Notes: generated by a model from the sequence alone, not told the origin. A DNA stretch of 64,000 bases from Pseudoflavonifractor sp902362925 (GCA_902362925.1 CABIYL010000003.1), one strand, 5' to 3'; shown: positions 1 through 8,171, counted from the first letter of the stretch. Numbers and translations are program-made.

Positions 1-880
1 ATTCGTCCACAGCGGAGAAGCCGTCGGTGATGATGCCGTCCACCGGGATGCGCCCACCGGGCCGCACCACAATCAGGTCGCCTACCACGACCTCTTCTAC
101 CGGAATCTCGGTCTCCACGCCGTTACGAAGAACCGAGGCGGTCTTGGGGGCCAGGTCCATCAGGCGGGTGATGGCCTCGCTGGTCTTGCCCTTGGAGCGG
201 GTCTCCAGGAACTTACCCAGGGTGATGAGGGTGAGAATCATACCAGCCGACTCAAAATACAGGTCCATGGACCACTTGTTCACCAGGGCCGTATCTCCGT
301 GACCCAGACCCCAGCCGATGGCGAACAAGGCGGCCACGCCGTAGATGAGGGCGGCGGCAGAGCCCATGGCGATGAGGGAGTCCATGTTGGGCGCACCCTT
401 GAACAGGGTCTTGAAGCCCACCTTGTAGTACTTGTCGTTGACGTACAGGATGGGCAGCAGCAGCAGGAACTGAACCAGGGCAAAGACCATGGCGTTTTCC
501 GTGCCGTGGAAGAACTCAGGCAGAGGCCAGCCCATCATATGACCCATGGCGATGTAGAACAGGGGGATGAGGAAGACAAAGGACACGATGAGACGGCGCT
601 TCATGTGCTTCAGCTCCGCCTCCATGGGGGAGGGCCCCTGCTGCACAGCGGGGGACTGTTTCCCAGAGGGCAGGGGACAGGAGGCGCCGTATCCGGCGGC
701 AGCCACCGCTGCCTCAATGGCCTGGGGGGAGGTCTTGGCAGGGTCATACTCCACGGTCATGGAGTTGGACAGCAGGTTCACGTTGACCTCCGTGACGCCG
801 TCCACCTTGCGCACCGCTTTGTCTACATGGGCGGAGCAAGCCGAACAGGTCATGCCGGTAACATCAAATTTCTGTTTCAA
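1..880 (-). CDS. copA: Copper-translocating P-type ATPase CopA, N-terminal part (runs off left edge)
   Basis: About 293 N-terminal residues of a P1B-type ATPase that exports Cu(I) across the membrane. An HMA domain with the metal-binding GMTCSAC motif (Cys12 and Cys15) comes first, followed by a linker, several membrane helices from about residue 95 and the start of the actuator domain (GKFLETRSKGKTSEAI, then VVGDLIVVRPGGRIPVDG). The chosen start is TTG at 880, giving MKQKFDVTGMTC; a GAAAG lies about 12 nt upstream. Directly upstream is a second, broken copy of the same 5' end (see 977-1087), so the start has been duplicated. It follows csoR, as is usual for copper export operons. Catalytic P and N domains lie outside the window. 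Confidence 0.93.
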   Translation of the reverse strand, partial: MKQKFDVTGMTCSACSAHVDKAVRKVDGVTEVNVNLLSNSMTVEYDPAKTSPQAIEAAVAAAGYGASCPLPSGKQSPAVQQGPSPMEAELKHMKRRLIVSFVFLIPLFYIAMGHMMGWPLPEFFHGTENAMVFALVQFLLLLPILYVNDKYYKVGFKTLFKGAPNMDSLIAMGSAAALIYGVAALFAIGWGLGHGDTALVNKWSMDLYFESAGMILTLITLGKFLETRSKGKTSEAITRLMDLAPKTASVLRNGVETEIPVEEVVVGDLIVVRPGGRIPVDGIITDGFSAVDE

Positions 881-1106
881 AAAGAACACCACACTTTCAG
901 AAAAGGCTCCGCCCACACCGCGCCGAATGGCGCGTCCCAAGCATTTTGCGGAGCAAAATCTTGATGCCGGCGGAATTCATTTCCGCCGAGCAGATAGAGA
1001 AAACGGGGTCCCCGCAGGACGGCACGTCCTGTGGGGAACGGAGCAAGCCGAACAGGTCATGCCGGTGACGTCAAATTTCTGTTTCAAAGGGAACACCACA
1101 CTTTCA
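832..1106. repeat. 68-bp direct repeats (832-899 and 1039-1106) flanking a 139-bp hairpin-rich insert
   Basis: The two copies match at 64 of 68 positions by eye. Each carries, on the minus strand, the presumed copA ribosome-site region, the TTG start and codons through GMTCSAC. Two of the four differences are silent in copA codons 6 and 7; the other two lie just upstream of the TTG. The insert at 900-1038 has three potential stems: TTTTGC/GCAAAA, GGCGGAA/TTCCGCC and a long stem around 1014-1036. The arrangement looks like an insertion into copA in which duplication of the gene start restored a functional gene. Confidence 0.85.
977..1087 (-). pseudogene. Displaced, truncated copy of the copA 5' end
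   Basis: Starting from TTG at 1087, the same N-terminal peptide as CopA is encoded (MKQKFDVTGMTCSACS). It then runs into the inserted sequence and stops at a TGA at 977-979 after 36 residues. It lies between csoR and the intact copA start and keeps the same upstream GAAAG. It is probably the original copA start, cut off by the insertion; the functional start is now the downstream copy. A short metal-binding peptide could in principle still be made from it. Confidence 0.7.
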
Positions 1107-1134
1107 AACGCAGCGAGATGGGGGAACAGGGGGA

Positions 1135-1398
1135 TTACTTGAGAATACGGCCCAGGGTTTGGGTAAACTCGTCGATTTTGGCGGCCCGCTCCTCGTCGCT
1201 GGCGGCCTCCTGGACGCAGTGCTTCAGATGGGCGGCCAGAATCTCCTTGTTGGCCCGGTTGAGAATGGCCTCGGTGGCCATGATCTGCTGGGAGATGTCG
1301 ATGCAGTAGCGGTCATCCTCCACCATTTTCAGGATACCGTCCAGCTGTCCCCGGGCGGTTTTCAGCAGCCGGGTTACGGTTTTCGCGTCGGCCATCAT
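1135..1398 (-). CDS. csoR: Copper-sensing repressor CsoR
   Basis: An 87-residue all-helical DUF156 repressor that releases DNA when it binds Cu(I). The three copper ligands of the family are present: Cys32 (RYCIDIS), His57 and Cys61 (HLKHC). The start is one of two adjacent ATG codons at 1398 and 1395, 8 nt after AGGAGG. It lies first in the operon with copA, and a GC-rich CsoR-type dyad lies just upstream in its leader, so it probably represses itself and copA. Confidence 0.93.
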   Translation of the reverse strand: MMADAKTVTRLLKTARGQLDGILKMVEDDRYCIDISQQIMATEAILNRANKEILAAHLKHCVQEAASDEERAAKIDEFTQTLGRILK

Positions 1399-1420
1399 AG
1401 CGACCGCCTCCTTTCTGTTA

Positions 1421-1440
1421 GATACCCCCCTGGGGGGGAG
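1421..1440 (-). promoter_or_regulatory. Putative CsoR operator
   Basis: A pseudo-palindrome, ATACCCCCCTGGGGGGGAG, matches the known CsoR operator style (TACCCC...GGGGTA). It lies between the promoter at 1456-1484 and the csoR start, where bound repressor would block transcription. Confidence 0.75.
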
Positions 1441-1455
1441 TGTTCTGACGGTGTA

Positions 1456-1484
1456 ATCATACTCGCACGCTGGGGATTTGTCAA
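1456..1484 (-). promoter_or_regulatory. csoR-copA promoter
   Basis: On the minus strand there is a perfect -35 TTGACA (1479-1484), a 17-bp spacer and a -10 TATGAT (1456-1461). It points at csoR, with the CsoR dyad starting about 15 bp downstream of the -10 box. Confidence 0.8.
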
Positions 1485-1493
1485 GTGAAAGAA

Positions 1494-1655
1494 TAAAAAA
1501 TAGCGTAGAGCGCTATTTTTATGCGCATACGGGCACCTTGCGCCCGTGCGCTGGGATTTCAAGTCCATGGCGCGACAGAGCGCGCCATATGGACGTTTTT
1601 ATAGCCTGCCAAGAGCAGGCTATAAAAAAACCGGGCCGGCATGTGCCGGCCCGGA
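1494..1655. repeat. Array of five consecutive hairpins, the last one the glycosyltransferase terminator
   Basis: Five inverted repeats follow one another: AAATAGCG/CGCTATTT near 1496-1519, an ACGGGC/GCCCGT stem extended by GCGC near 1521-1551, GGCGCG/CGCGCC within 1565-1594, TATAGCCTGC/GCAGGCTATA near 1602-1627, and CCGGGCCGGC/GCCGGCCCGG at 1631-1654. Read on the minus strand, the last is a terminator for the glycosyltransferase and the second to last has A/T runs on both sides. No protein is encoded here. Confidence 0.7.
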
Positions 1656-1660
1656 ATCAA

Positions 1661-2944
1661 TCAGCGGGCAGTGCTGAGCTGCTTGGCGCTGGAGTGATAG
1701 ATGGGCTTCCACTCCACCCGGCGCACCAGGGCGGCCAGGGAAATGGGGATGTAGGTAAACATGAAGACGGGGAAGAGGAAGACGTAGAGCACCTTTTTCA
1801 CTGCGGGAGCGTTGATGCTCTTCCACTCGCTGAGTACGGTGATGATGCCGTAGGCCAGCAGGCCCATGTAGAAGGTGAAGAGGGAGGAGCCCATGAACTC
1901 CAGACACATGGAGATGACATACCGGGCGATGTAGGGGGGCTCCATCAGGCAGGCGGCGCAGATGATGCCGTTGAAGAGGAACACGGCCAGGGTGAGCAGC
2001 ATACCGGGCGCCACGGTCATCAGCATGTCGTAGCAGGACCAGCTGGTCCGGTCCAGACGGGCACAGCCCTTCAGCAGGGGGAGGGTGTACTTCATATCCA
2101 CCTGGTAGAAGCCCTTGGACCACCGCAGCCGCTGATCCCAGGACTGACGGAAGGTGGTGGGCTGCTCGTCGTAGACCACAGCGGCGTCGCAGTAGCCGAT
2201 GCGGAAGCCCTTGACGGCGGAGCTGACGGAGAACTCGATGTCCTCGGTGAGCAGGTGGTAGGGCCAGCCGCCGTTCTCCCGGATGACCTTGGCGGACACC
2301 AGGAAGCCGGTGCCGGACACGTGGCAGTTGCTGCCCAGCAGCATCCGGGGGTAGCTGAGGAAGCGGGCCTCACGCAGGAACCAGATGGAATAGCCGGCGG
2401 AGATCCAGTTGTCGCCAAAATTCTTGGAGTTGCGGTAGCTGGTGAGGGCGTCGTACTTCCCGGTGTCAAAGACCCGGTTCATCTCACGCACAAAATTCTT
2501 ATCCACCAGGTTGTCGGCGTCAAAGATGAGGTAGGCGTCGTAAACGTCCCGCTCCTCCGCGGCCAGGTGGTGGAAGAGCCAGTCCAGGGCGTAGCCCTTG
2601 CCCTTGAGCCGCTGGTCCTCGCGCTCATAGACAATGGCGCCCGCAGCACGGGCCGCACCGGCGGTGTCGTCGGTGCAGTTGTCGGCGATGACATAGACAT
2701 CCAGCAGATCCGAGGGGTAATTCTGCTGTTTCAGGCATTGTATCAGCTCTCCTATGACCCCTTCCTCGTTTCGGGCGGAGATCACAGCGGCATAGCGGTG
2801 GAATTTACAGTTTTCCGGCAGGCGGGGCGGGTGCTTCCGGCGCACCAGGCCCACACCCAGGTAGACCAGCTGATAAAAGTAGAGTACCGTAAAGAGCACG
2901 GCGATGAAGAAGTTCAGGTGCTCTATCAAATGGATCATATTCAT
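1661..2944 (-). CDS. Membrane-embedded family 2 glycosyltransferase
   Basis: A 427-residue processive-type GT2. There is one N-terminal membrane helix (about 8-34), then a cytoplasmic GT-A domain with ISARNEE, the nucleotide/metal motif FDADN, the acceptor motif TEDIEF and the QRLRW motif of processive enzymes, and about four C-terminal helices. It probably polymerises or transfers a sugar for a surface glycan; the substrate cannot be told. The ATG at 2944 follows AGGTGA by 6 nt. It is transcribed alone, away from the merR operon, and ends in the hairpin at 1631-1654. Confidence 0.85.
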   Translation of the reverse strand: MNMIHLIEHLNFFIAVLFTVLYFYQLVYLGVGLVRRKHPPRLPENCKFHRYAAVISARNEEGVIGELIQCLKQQNYPSDLLDVYVIADNCTDDTAGAARAAGAIVYEREDQRLKGKGYALDWLFHHLAAEERDVYDAYLIFDADNLVDKNFVREMNRVFDTGKYDALTSYRNSKNFGDNWISAGYSIWFLREARFLSYPRMLLGSNCHVSGTGFLVSAKVIRENGGWPYHLLTEDIEFSVSSAVKGFRIGYCDAAVVYDEQPTTFRQSWDQRLRWSKGFYQVDMKYTLPLLKGCARLDRTSWSCYDMLMTVAPGMLLTLAVFLFNGIICAACLMEPPYIARYVISMCLEFMGSSLFTFYMGLLAYGIITVLSEWKSINAPAVKKVLYVFLFPVFMFTYIPISLAALVRRVEWKPIYHSSAKQLSTAR

Positions 2945-3344
2945 AACATTTCACCTGATAACAGTTTTTGTTTACATAAGGGTGAGCACTTCCGCCCATT
3001 TGCGATATCTTAGCACAAATTTTAAATGTTACAAGTTCTTTTCATAGATATTAATAAAAAGTTAAAAAAGTATAGTAGAAGCGACCAAAAGCAAAATTGA
3101 AACCGGCGTGTGTATAGACATTCTTGACAACAAAAAAGAACACCCCATAATATATTTGTTAAGCGGGGTAAAAAGAAGACCTCCAATAAGACGAAACGAA
3201 AAGAAAATAGTTCCATTGAAATGTCTGCACTGGCGGAGCTGGCCAGGCCGTGCTATACTAAACCCTTCGAACAACGAAAAATTTACCTGGCCCTCTTGAC
3301 TTTCCACCCGGTGGAAGGTGTAAGGTGAGGCCGTGGAGAGGTGA
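2945..3344. other. Divergent intergenic region (glycosyltransferase / merR)
   Basis: This 400-bp region is distinctly AT-rich compared with its neighbours, mainly at 3010-3220. No convincing protein is encoded. The only clear element is the MerR-type promoter at 3296-3326. The minus-strand promoter of the glycosyltransferase must also lie here, but no strong consensus could be picked. Confidence 0.6.
3296..3326 (+). promoter_or_regulatory. MerR-type promoter with 19-bp spacer and central dyad
   Basis: The -35 TTGACT (3296-3301) and -10 TAAGGT (3321-3326) are separated by 19 bp, the overlong spacer typical of promoters twisted open by MerR-family activators. The spacer holds the dyad CTTTCCACC/GGTGGAAGG. 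The merR gene starts 19 bp further on, so it is probably autoregulated. Confidence 0.85.
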
Positions 3345-4001
3345 ATGGCAGTGAAAATCAATGAAGTAGAGGAGCGGGTGGGCATTACCAAGCGCAACAT
3401 CCGCTACTACGAAAAGGAAGGCCTGCTCACGCCCGGGCGGAACAGCGACAACGGCTACCGGGACTACACCGAGGACGACGTGACGGAGCTGAAGAAGATC
3501 AAGCTCCTGCGCAAGCTGGATATGCCCCTGGAGGAGATCCGACGGATGCAGCACGGCGCCCTGACCCTGGAGGATGCCGTCCGCCGCCACGTGATTGTGC
3601 TGGAGCGGGAGCGGAGCAATCTGGGCACCATGCAGGCTCTGTGCGCCAGGGTGCTGGAGGAGGGGGCCCAGCTCTCCGGGCTGGATGCCGACCGCTATCT
3701 GGCGGAGATGGAGCAGATGGAACAGGAGGGGACCCGATTTGTGAACATCAAAAAGAAGGATACCATGTCCCGCTATCTGGGGCCGCTGGGGGCGGCGCTG
3801 ATTTTCATCGCCTTTATGGCGGGGATCATTGCCCTGCTGGTGTGGGCCTTTACGGTGGACCCGGCGGAGGCACCGCCCTTACCAGTGCTCATCGTAATCA
3901 TCGCCATCCCGGCGGCGGTCATCATCGGCGTTCTGGTGGCGCTGGTCCAGAGATTCAAACAGATCAAAGGAGGAGAAGAGGATGCTGCTTCTCAATATTG
4001 A
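3345..4001 (+). CDS. Membrane-anchored MerR-family transcriptional regulator
   Basis: 218 residues. An N-terminal winged helix-turn-helix (KINEVEERVGITKRNIRYYE, residues about 4-70) is followed by a coiled-coil dimerisation helix. Unusually, two hydrophobic helices follow (about 145-167 and 175-195) in place of a ligand-binding domain. It probably controls its own operon (YbjQ-like protein, small membrane protein, ABC transporter) through the promoter at 3296-3326. The membrane tail could sense cell-envelope stress directly; this is inference. Its end overlaps the next gene by 20 bp. Confidence 0.88.
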   Translation: MAVKINEVEERVGITKRNIRYYEKEGLLTPGRNSDNGYRDYTEDDVTELKKIKLLRKLDMPLEEIRRMQHGALTLEDAVRRHVIVLERERSNLGTMQALCARVLEEGAQLSGLDADRYLAEMEQMEQEGTRFVNIKKKDTMSRYLGPLGAALIFIAFMAGIIALLVWAFTVDPAEAPPLPVLIVIIAIPAAVIIGVLVALVQRFKQIKGGEEDAASQY

Positions 4002-4296
4002 TTATATTCCCGACAAGAAAATCGAGGCCCTGGGGCTGGTCAAGGGCAGCGTGGTCCAGGCCAAGAGCTTCGGCAAGGACTTTATGTCCGGCATGAAGAA
4101 CCTGGTGGGCGGCGAGGTGGAGGCCTATACCGACCTGCTCATCCAGGCCCGGCAGATTGCCACCAAGCGCATGGTGGACGACGCCCAGGGCCTGGGGGCC
4201 GACGCGGTGCTGAACATCCGTTACACCAGCTCCTCCATCATGCAGGGGGCCGCTGAGGTGACGGTGTACGGCACAGCCGTCCGCATCGTGGGGTAA
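3982..4296 (+). CDS. YbjQ / UPF0145 family protein
   Basis: A 104-residue protein of the YbjQ (DUF74) family, a small oligomeric beta-alpha fold sometimes described as heavy-metal-binding but without a proven function. Family features seen are the G-x-V-V/K-A-K start, the central AYTDLLIQARQIATKRM helix and the GADAVLNIRY strand. The ATG follows AGGAGAAG and lies inside the end of the merR gene, so the two are translationally coupled. Confidence 0.85.
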   Translation: MLLLNIDYIPDKKIEALGLVKGSVVQAKSFGKDFMSGMKNLVGGEVEAYTDLLIQARQIATKRMVDDAQGLGADAVLNIRYTSSSIMQGAAEVTVYGTAVRIVG

Positions 4297-4300
4297 GACT

Positions 4301-4591
4301 ATGAAACTGGCAAAGACCACATGGATCGCCCTGGCAGCCACCGCTCTGACGCTGATTCTGGGGATTGCGGGCTACTTTCTGCTGCCGGACAGCCTGGCCA
4401 TGCAGATCGGAGCATCGGGCCAGCTCCAGAATTATATGCCCAAGGTGCCCGCACTGCTCCTGCCCGTGGCGGTGGGGGCGGTGGGCACGGTCCTGACCCG
4501 CAGCGGGGAGAAAAAGACCGCCGGTCTCATCCTGGCGGTGCTCTCCCCGGTGCTGGCGGCCATAACCTTTGTGATGAACTGGCCCAAATGA
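4301..4591 (+). CDS. Small DUF1648-like membrane protein
   Basis: A 96-residue protein with three predicted membrane helices (about 7-28, 47-66, 74-92). The first helix is followed by LPDSLAMQIGASGQ, which resembles the DUF1648 pattern found at the start of SdpI-type immunity and signal proteins. It starts 5 bp after the previous stop and overlaps the leader of the ABC ATPase. It may be an accessory part of the transporter; the exact role is unknown. Confidence 0.7.
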   Translation: MKLAKTTWIALAATALTLILGIAGYFLLPDSLAMQIGASGQLQNYMPKVPALLLPVAVGAVGTVLTRSGEKKTAGLILAVLSPVLAAITFVMNWPK

Positions 4592-4605
4592 AGGAGGAAG
4601 CACAC

Positions 4606-5328
4606 GTGCTGAAGATTGAACACTTTTCCAAGACCTATCCCGGGGGAAAACGGGCTGTGGACGACCTGAATCTGAACGTTGCACCGGGTGAAATCTTTGG
4701 TTTTATCGGCCATAACGGCGCCGGCAAGACCACCACCCTCCGTGCGGTGGCGGGCGTGATGGACTTCACCGAGGGCTCCATCACCATCGGCGGCCACGAC
4801 GTGCGGCGGGACGCCACGGCGGCCAAGAAGATCACCGCCTTCCTGCCCGACAACCCGGACCTGTACGACTTCCTCACCGGCGTGCAGTACCTGAACTTCA
4901 TCGCCGACCTGTACGACATCCCCCGGAAGGAGCGTCAGGAGCGGGTCCAGAAGTACAGCGACGCCTTCGAGCTCACCGGCAGCCTGGGCAGCCCCATCGG
5001 CAGCTACTCCCACGGCATGAAGCAGAAGCTGGCCATTATCTCCGCCCTCATCCGCCAGCCCAAGCTGCTCATTCTGGACGAGCCCTTTGTGGGCCTGGAC
5101 CCGGTGGCCGCCCATCTGCTCAAGGGCTACCTGCGTGAGGTGTGCGACAACGGCGGCGCTGTGTTCTTCTCTACCCACGTGCTGGAGGTGGCAGAGAAGC
5201 TGTGCGACCGCATCGGCATCATCCGCCAGGGCAAGCTGGTGGAGGTGGGCGCCACGGAGGACATTGTGGGCAATTCCACCCTGGAGGACGTGTTCCTGGA
5301 GCTGGAAGGGGAGAAGGACCGTGACTAA
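4606..5328 (+). CDS. ABC-2 type transporter, ATP-binding subunit
   Basis: 240 residues with Walker A GHNGAGKTT, signature SYSHGMKQ and Walker B LLILDEPFVGLD, in the pattern of drug or lantibiotic exporters. The GTG at 4606 is preferred because AAGGAGG ends 8 nt upstream; the in-frame ATG at 4588 lies before that ribosome site. It works with the permease that starts inside its stop codon region, and both belong to the merR operon. Confidence 0.92.
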   Translation: MLKIEHFSKTYPGGKRAVDDLNLNVAPGEIFGFIGHNGAGKTTTLRAVAGVMDFTEGSITIGGHDVRRDATAAKKITAFLPDNPDLYDFLTGVQYLNFIADLYDIPRKERQERVQKYSDAFELTGSLGSPIGSYSHGMKQKLAIISALIRQPKLLILDEPFVGLDPVAAHLLKGYLREVCDNGGAVFFSTHVLEVAEKLCDRIGIIRQGKLVEVGATEDIVGNSTLEDVFLELEGEKDRD

Positions 5329-6919
5329 ATTCCTGGCTCTGGTGTCCGTCAACCTGCGGGCCACCCTGAGCGCCATGCGCTTTGGATCCAGGCGGAAGGG
5401 AAACAAGGCGGAGCGTTTCTCCGGCTTCGGTGCGCTGTTCCTGCTGGCCGGTCTGGGCCTCTACATCTCCGGCGTGTACAGCTTTACCTTCGGCAGCCAG
5501 CTGGCTCCCCTGGGCATGATCAATCTGATCATCCTCATCATGCCGGTCATCGCCGTGTCCTTTGGCCTGATGTTCACCAGCTTCGCCGCCCAGGGCGTGG
5601 TGTTCGGCGGCAAGGACAACGACCTGATGCTGTCCATGCCTGTGTCCCCCTTCTCCCTCATGCTCTCCCGCACCCTGGCCCTGTACGTGGAGAACCTGAT
5701 CTTCACCGTCTTTGTCCTGGCGCCCGCCGGAGTGGCCTACCTGGTCTTCGGCGGTACGGGCGGCGTGGGCTTCTTTGTGGTGCTGATGGTGGGCGCGGTG
5801 CTCCTCTCCGCCCTGCCCACCCTGTTTTCCCTGCTGATCGGCTTTGTGCTCTCCTGGGTGTCCTCCAAGTTCCTCCGCCGGGGAATTTTGTCCACCCTGC
5901 TGTATCTGGTGTTCTTCCTGCTGCTTATGGGTGTGGTCATGCGGCTGAGCTTTGCAATGGGCGACCTGAGCCGGTATGCCGCCGGGCTTCAGGACGCCTT
6001 CACCGGCTGGGGACTGCCCTTCCTGCTGCTGGAGCAGGCGGCCTGTGAGGGCAATCTGCTCTCTCTGCTGGCACTGACCGGGCTGTGCCTGGTGCCCTTC
6101 TTCCTGGTGGTGTGGCTCTTTGCCGGACGGTACAAAAAGATTGTCACCAGCATGGGCGCCCGCAAGGCCCGCAGCGACTACAAGCTGGAGCGGCTGTCCG
6201 CCTCCGGCCACCGCGCCGCCCTGCTGAAAAAGGAGCTCAAGCGCTTCTTCGGCACGCCTGCCTATTTCATCAACGCCGGCTTCGGTCTTATCCTGCTGGT
6301 TGCCAGCGGCGTGGCCTGTCTGGTGTTCCGGGGACAGGTGGAGGAATTCATGACCCTCACTCAGGGCCTGCTGCCTGTGGTGCCCATTCTGGCCCTCAGC
6401 ATGGCCTTCCTGCTCTCCACCACGGAGATTACCGCCTCCTCCATCAGCCTGGAGGGCAAACAGCTCTGGATTCTCAAGGAGGCGCCGGTGTCCGCCGGAG
6501 AGATCTTCCTGGTCAAGGTGGGGATGCAGATGCTGGTCACCCTGCCCTGCCTGCTGGTGGGGGTCATCTGCGCCGCTGTGGCCGTGGGTGTGGATGTGGG
6601 CTCCACTGTGCTGCTCCTGGTGCTGGGGCTGCTCTTCAGCGGCGTGATGTCCCAGGGGGGCCTGCTGGCCAACCTGTTCCTCCCAAAGCTGGACGCTCCA
6701 AACGACACGGTGGTGGTCAAGCAGTCGGCCTCGGTGCTGATTGTCATGTTCGGCGCCTGGGGTCTGCTGGCGGCCCTGGGCTTCGGGTATTTCTTCCTGT
6801 TCTCTCGGCTAGGGGAGGCAGCCGGGCTGCTCATTGCGGCGGGAATCTGCGCCCTGCTCAATCTGGCGCTGTGGAGGCTGCTGGCCACTGTGGGCGTAAA
6901 GCGGTTCCGGGACCTGTAA
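5321..6919 (+). CDS. ABC-2 type transporter, large permease subunit
   Basis: A 532-residue integral membrane protein with roughly twelve hydrophobic segments in two halves, resembling large exporter permeases paired with single ABC ATPases in Firmicutes. The GTG start overlaps the ATPase stop by 8 bp (GTGACTAA), showing tight coupling. Substrate unknown; a MerR-controlled exporter suggests a toxic compound or envelope-stress agent. A hairpin at 6931-6964 follows. Confidence 0.88.
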   Translation: MTKFLALVSVNLRATLSAMRFGSRRKGNKAERFSGFGALFLLAGLGLYISGVYSFTFGSQLAPLGMINLIILIMPVIAVSFGLMFTSFAAQGVVFGGKDNDLMLSMPVSPFSLMLSRTLALYVENLIFTVFVLAPAGVAYLVFGGTGGVGFFVVLMVGAVLLSALPTLFSLLIGFVLSWVSSKFLRRGILSTLLYLVFFLLLMGVVMRLSFAMGDLSRYAAGLQDAFTGWGLPFLLLEQAACEGNLLSLLALTGLCLVPFFLVVWLFAGRYKKIVTSMGARKARSDYKLERLSASGHRAALLKKELKRFFGTPAYFINAGFGLILLVASGVACLVFRGQVEEFMTLTQGLLPVVPILALSMAFLLSTTEITASSISLEGKQLWILKEAPVSAGEIFLVKVGMQMLVTLPCLLVGVICAAVAVGVDVGSTVLLLVLGLLFSGVMSQGGLLANLFLPKLDAPNDTVVVKQSASVLIVMFGAWGLLAALGFGYFFLFSRLGEAAGLLIAAGICALLNLALWRLLATVGVKRFRDL

Positions 6920-6930
6920 AATGCGCAAAA

Positions 6931-6964
6931 CTGCCGGTGGGAAAGGGAACTTTTCCACCGGCAG
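6931..6964 (+). terminator. Hairpin after the ABC-2 operon
   Basis: A 10-bp stem CTGCCGGTGG/CCACCGGCAG directly follows the permease. The T-run is poor, so termination may be partial. Confidence 0.6.
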
Positions 6965-7003
6965 TTCGTCTAAAGGGCAAAACATCCGGGAAGGAGCTTG
7001 ACC

Positions 7004-8074
7004 ATGAAAGGAAAGAAAATCTTCTCCGCCGCATTGTCTCTGTCCCTTGCCGCATCCCTCTGCCTCGCAGGATGTACTTCCGCCGCTGAGGAGGCGGTCA
7101 GCGCTCCCGCCCAGACCACGGTGGACGTTCCCACCGGCGACCCGCTGGCGCCCCCGGAAGAGCCCGTCTACACCATCGCCCAGCAGCACCAGCCCGACCT
7201 GGTGCGGGTGCAGGGCACCGTCTCCGTGGACGGGGACCGCATCCTGGTGACCAACAGCAGCGAGTGGGCCGAATATCCTGAAATTGTCCTCAATGTGGCG
7301 GAGGACACCCTGATTCTCAACGCTGTGGACGGCGGCGCCATGGCCGCCGAGGACCTGCGGGAGGGCGAGTACGTCTACGCCTATGTGAGCCCCGCCATGA
7401 CCCGCAGTCTGCCGCCTATCGCCACGGCGGCGGTGATTCTGGCCGCCATTCCCGCCGACTACGGCGTGCCCGCCTACTCCACCGTGGAGCAGGTGAACGT
7501 CTGGGAGGGGCGCACCTCCGTCCTCATGAGCGACGACGTGGACTACTCCCTGAGCGATACGGAGCTGCTGGCCGGACCCGGCTTTGACGGCGATACGGTC
7601 ACTCTGGCCGACATCACCCCCGGCTGCGGTCTGCTGGCCTGGTACGACATGGTGGCCGAGTCCTTCCCGGCCCAGGCCTGGCCCAGCAAGGTGATGGTTA
7701 TTCCCTCGCCCTATTCCGCCTGGGCGGTGCTGGAGCCGGGACGGCTGGCCGTCAACGGCGGCGAGGTGGAGCTGACCGCGGCAGAGCAGCCCTACGTGGA
7801 GGGCGAGACCCTGATGGTCCCTGTCCGGGCCTTTGCCGAGGCCCTGGGCTGTGAGGTCGTCTGGAACGCCGACCGGCCCGAAAAGATTTCTGTCCGGGGA
7901 GAGGGGACGGAGTATCTCCTCACCCTGGGCAGCGACCGGGCCGCCACGGGGGATGGCGGCGACGGAACAGCCCTCACCGGGGCGCTTACCGCCCGGGGCG
8001 GCGTGTCCTTCCTGCCTGCCGACGACCTGCTGAACCTCCACAATGTGAGGGCTGAGGGCCTTTGGCCGGTGTAA
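7004..8074 (+). CDS. Lipoprotein with copper-amine-oxidase-like N-terminal (stalk) domain
   Basis: 356 residues. The signal peptide ends in the lipobox LCLAGC, so the mature protein is anchored to the outer face of the membrane. The middle part is beta-rich and unrecognised. The last 110 residues (VNGGEVELTAAEQPYVEGET, then MVPVRAFAEALG) match the copper amine oxidase N-domain-like repeat common in clostridial surface proteins; despite the name, no enzyme activity is implied. The start is ATG 7004, 6 nt after GGAAGGAGC. It is followed by a strong terminator. Confidence 0.8.
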   Translation: MKGKKIFSAALSLSLAASLCLAGCTSAAEEAVSAPAQTTVDVPTGDPLAPPEEPVYTIAQQHQPDLVRVQGTVSVDGDRILVTNSSEWAEYPEIVLNVAEDTLILNAVDGGAMAAEDLREGEYVYAYVSPAMTRSLPPIATAAVILAAIPADYGVPAYSTVEQVNVWEGRTSVLMSDDVDYSLSDTELLAGPGFDGDTVTLADITPGCGLLAWYDMVAESFPAQAWPSKVMVIPSPYSAWAVLEPGRLAVNGGEVELTAAEQPYVEGETLMVPVRAFAEALGCEVVWNADRPEKISVRGEGTEYLLTLGSDRAATGDGGDGTALTGALTARGGVSFLPADDLLNLHNVRAEGLWPV

Positions 8075-8093
8075 GTGCAAAAAAGCGAGAAAA

Positions 8094-8127
8094 AGAGCGG
8101 GCAGGCCTTGAGCCTGCCCGCTCTTTG
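8094..8127 (+). terminator. Rho-independent terminator of the lipoprotein gene
   Basis: A 14-bp stem AGAGCGGGCAGGCC / GGCCTGCCCGCTCT (the loop-side bases partly open) is followed by TTTG. Confidence 0.85.
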
Positions 8128-8171
8128 TAGTAGAATGAGGTTGCATTATGTAAAGTAAGGGAGCTACGCCC

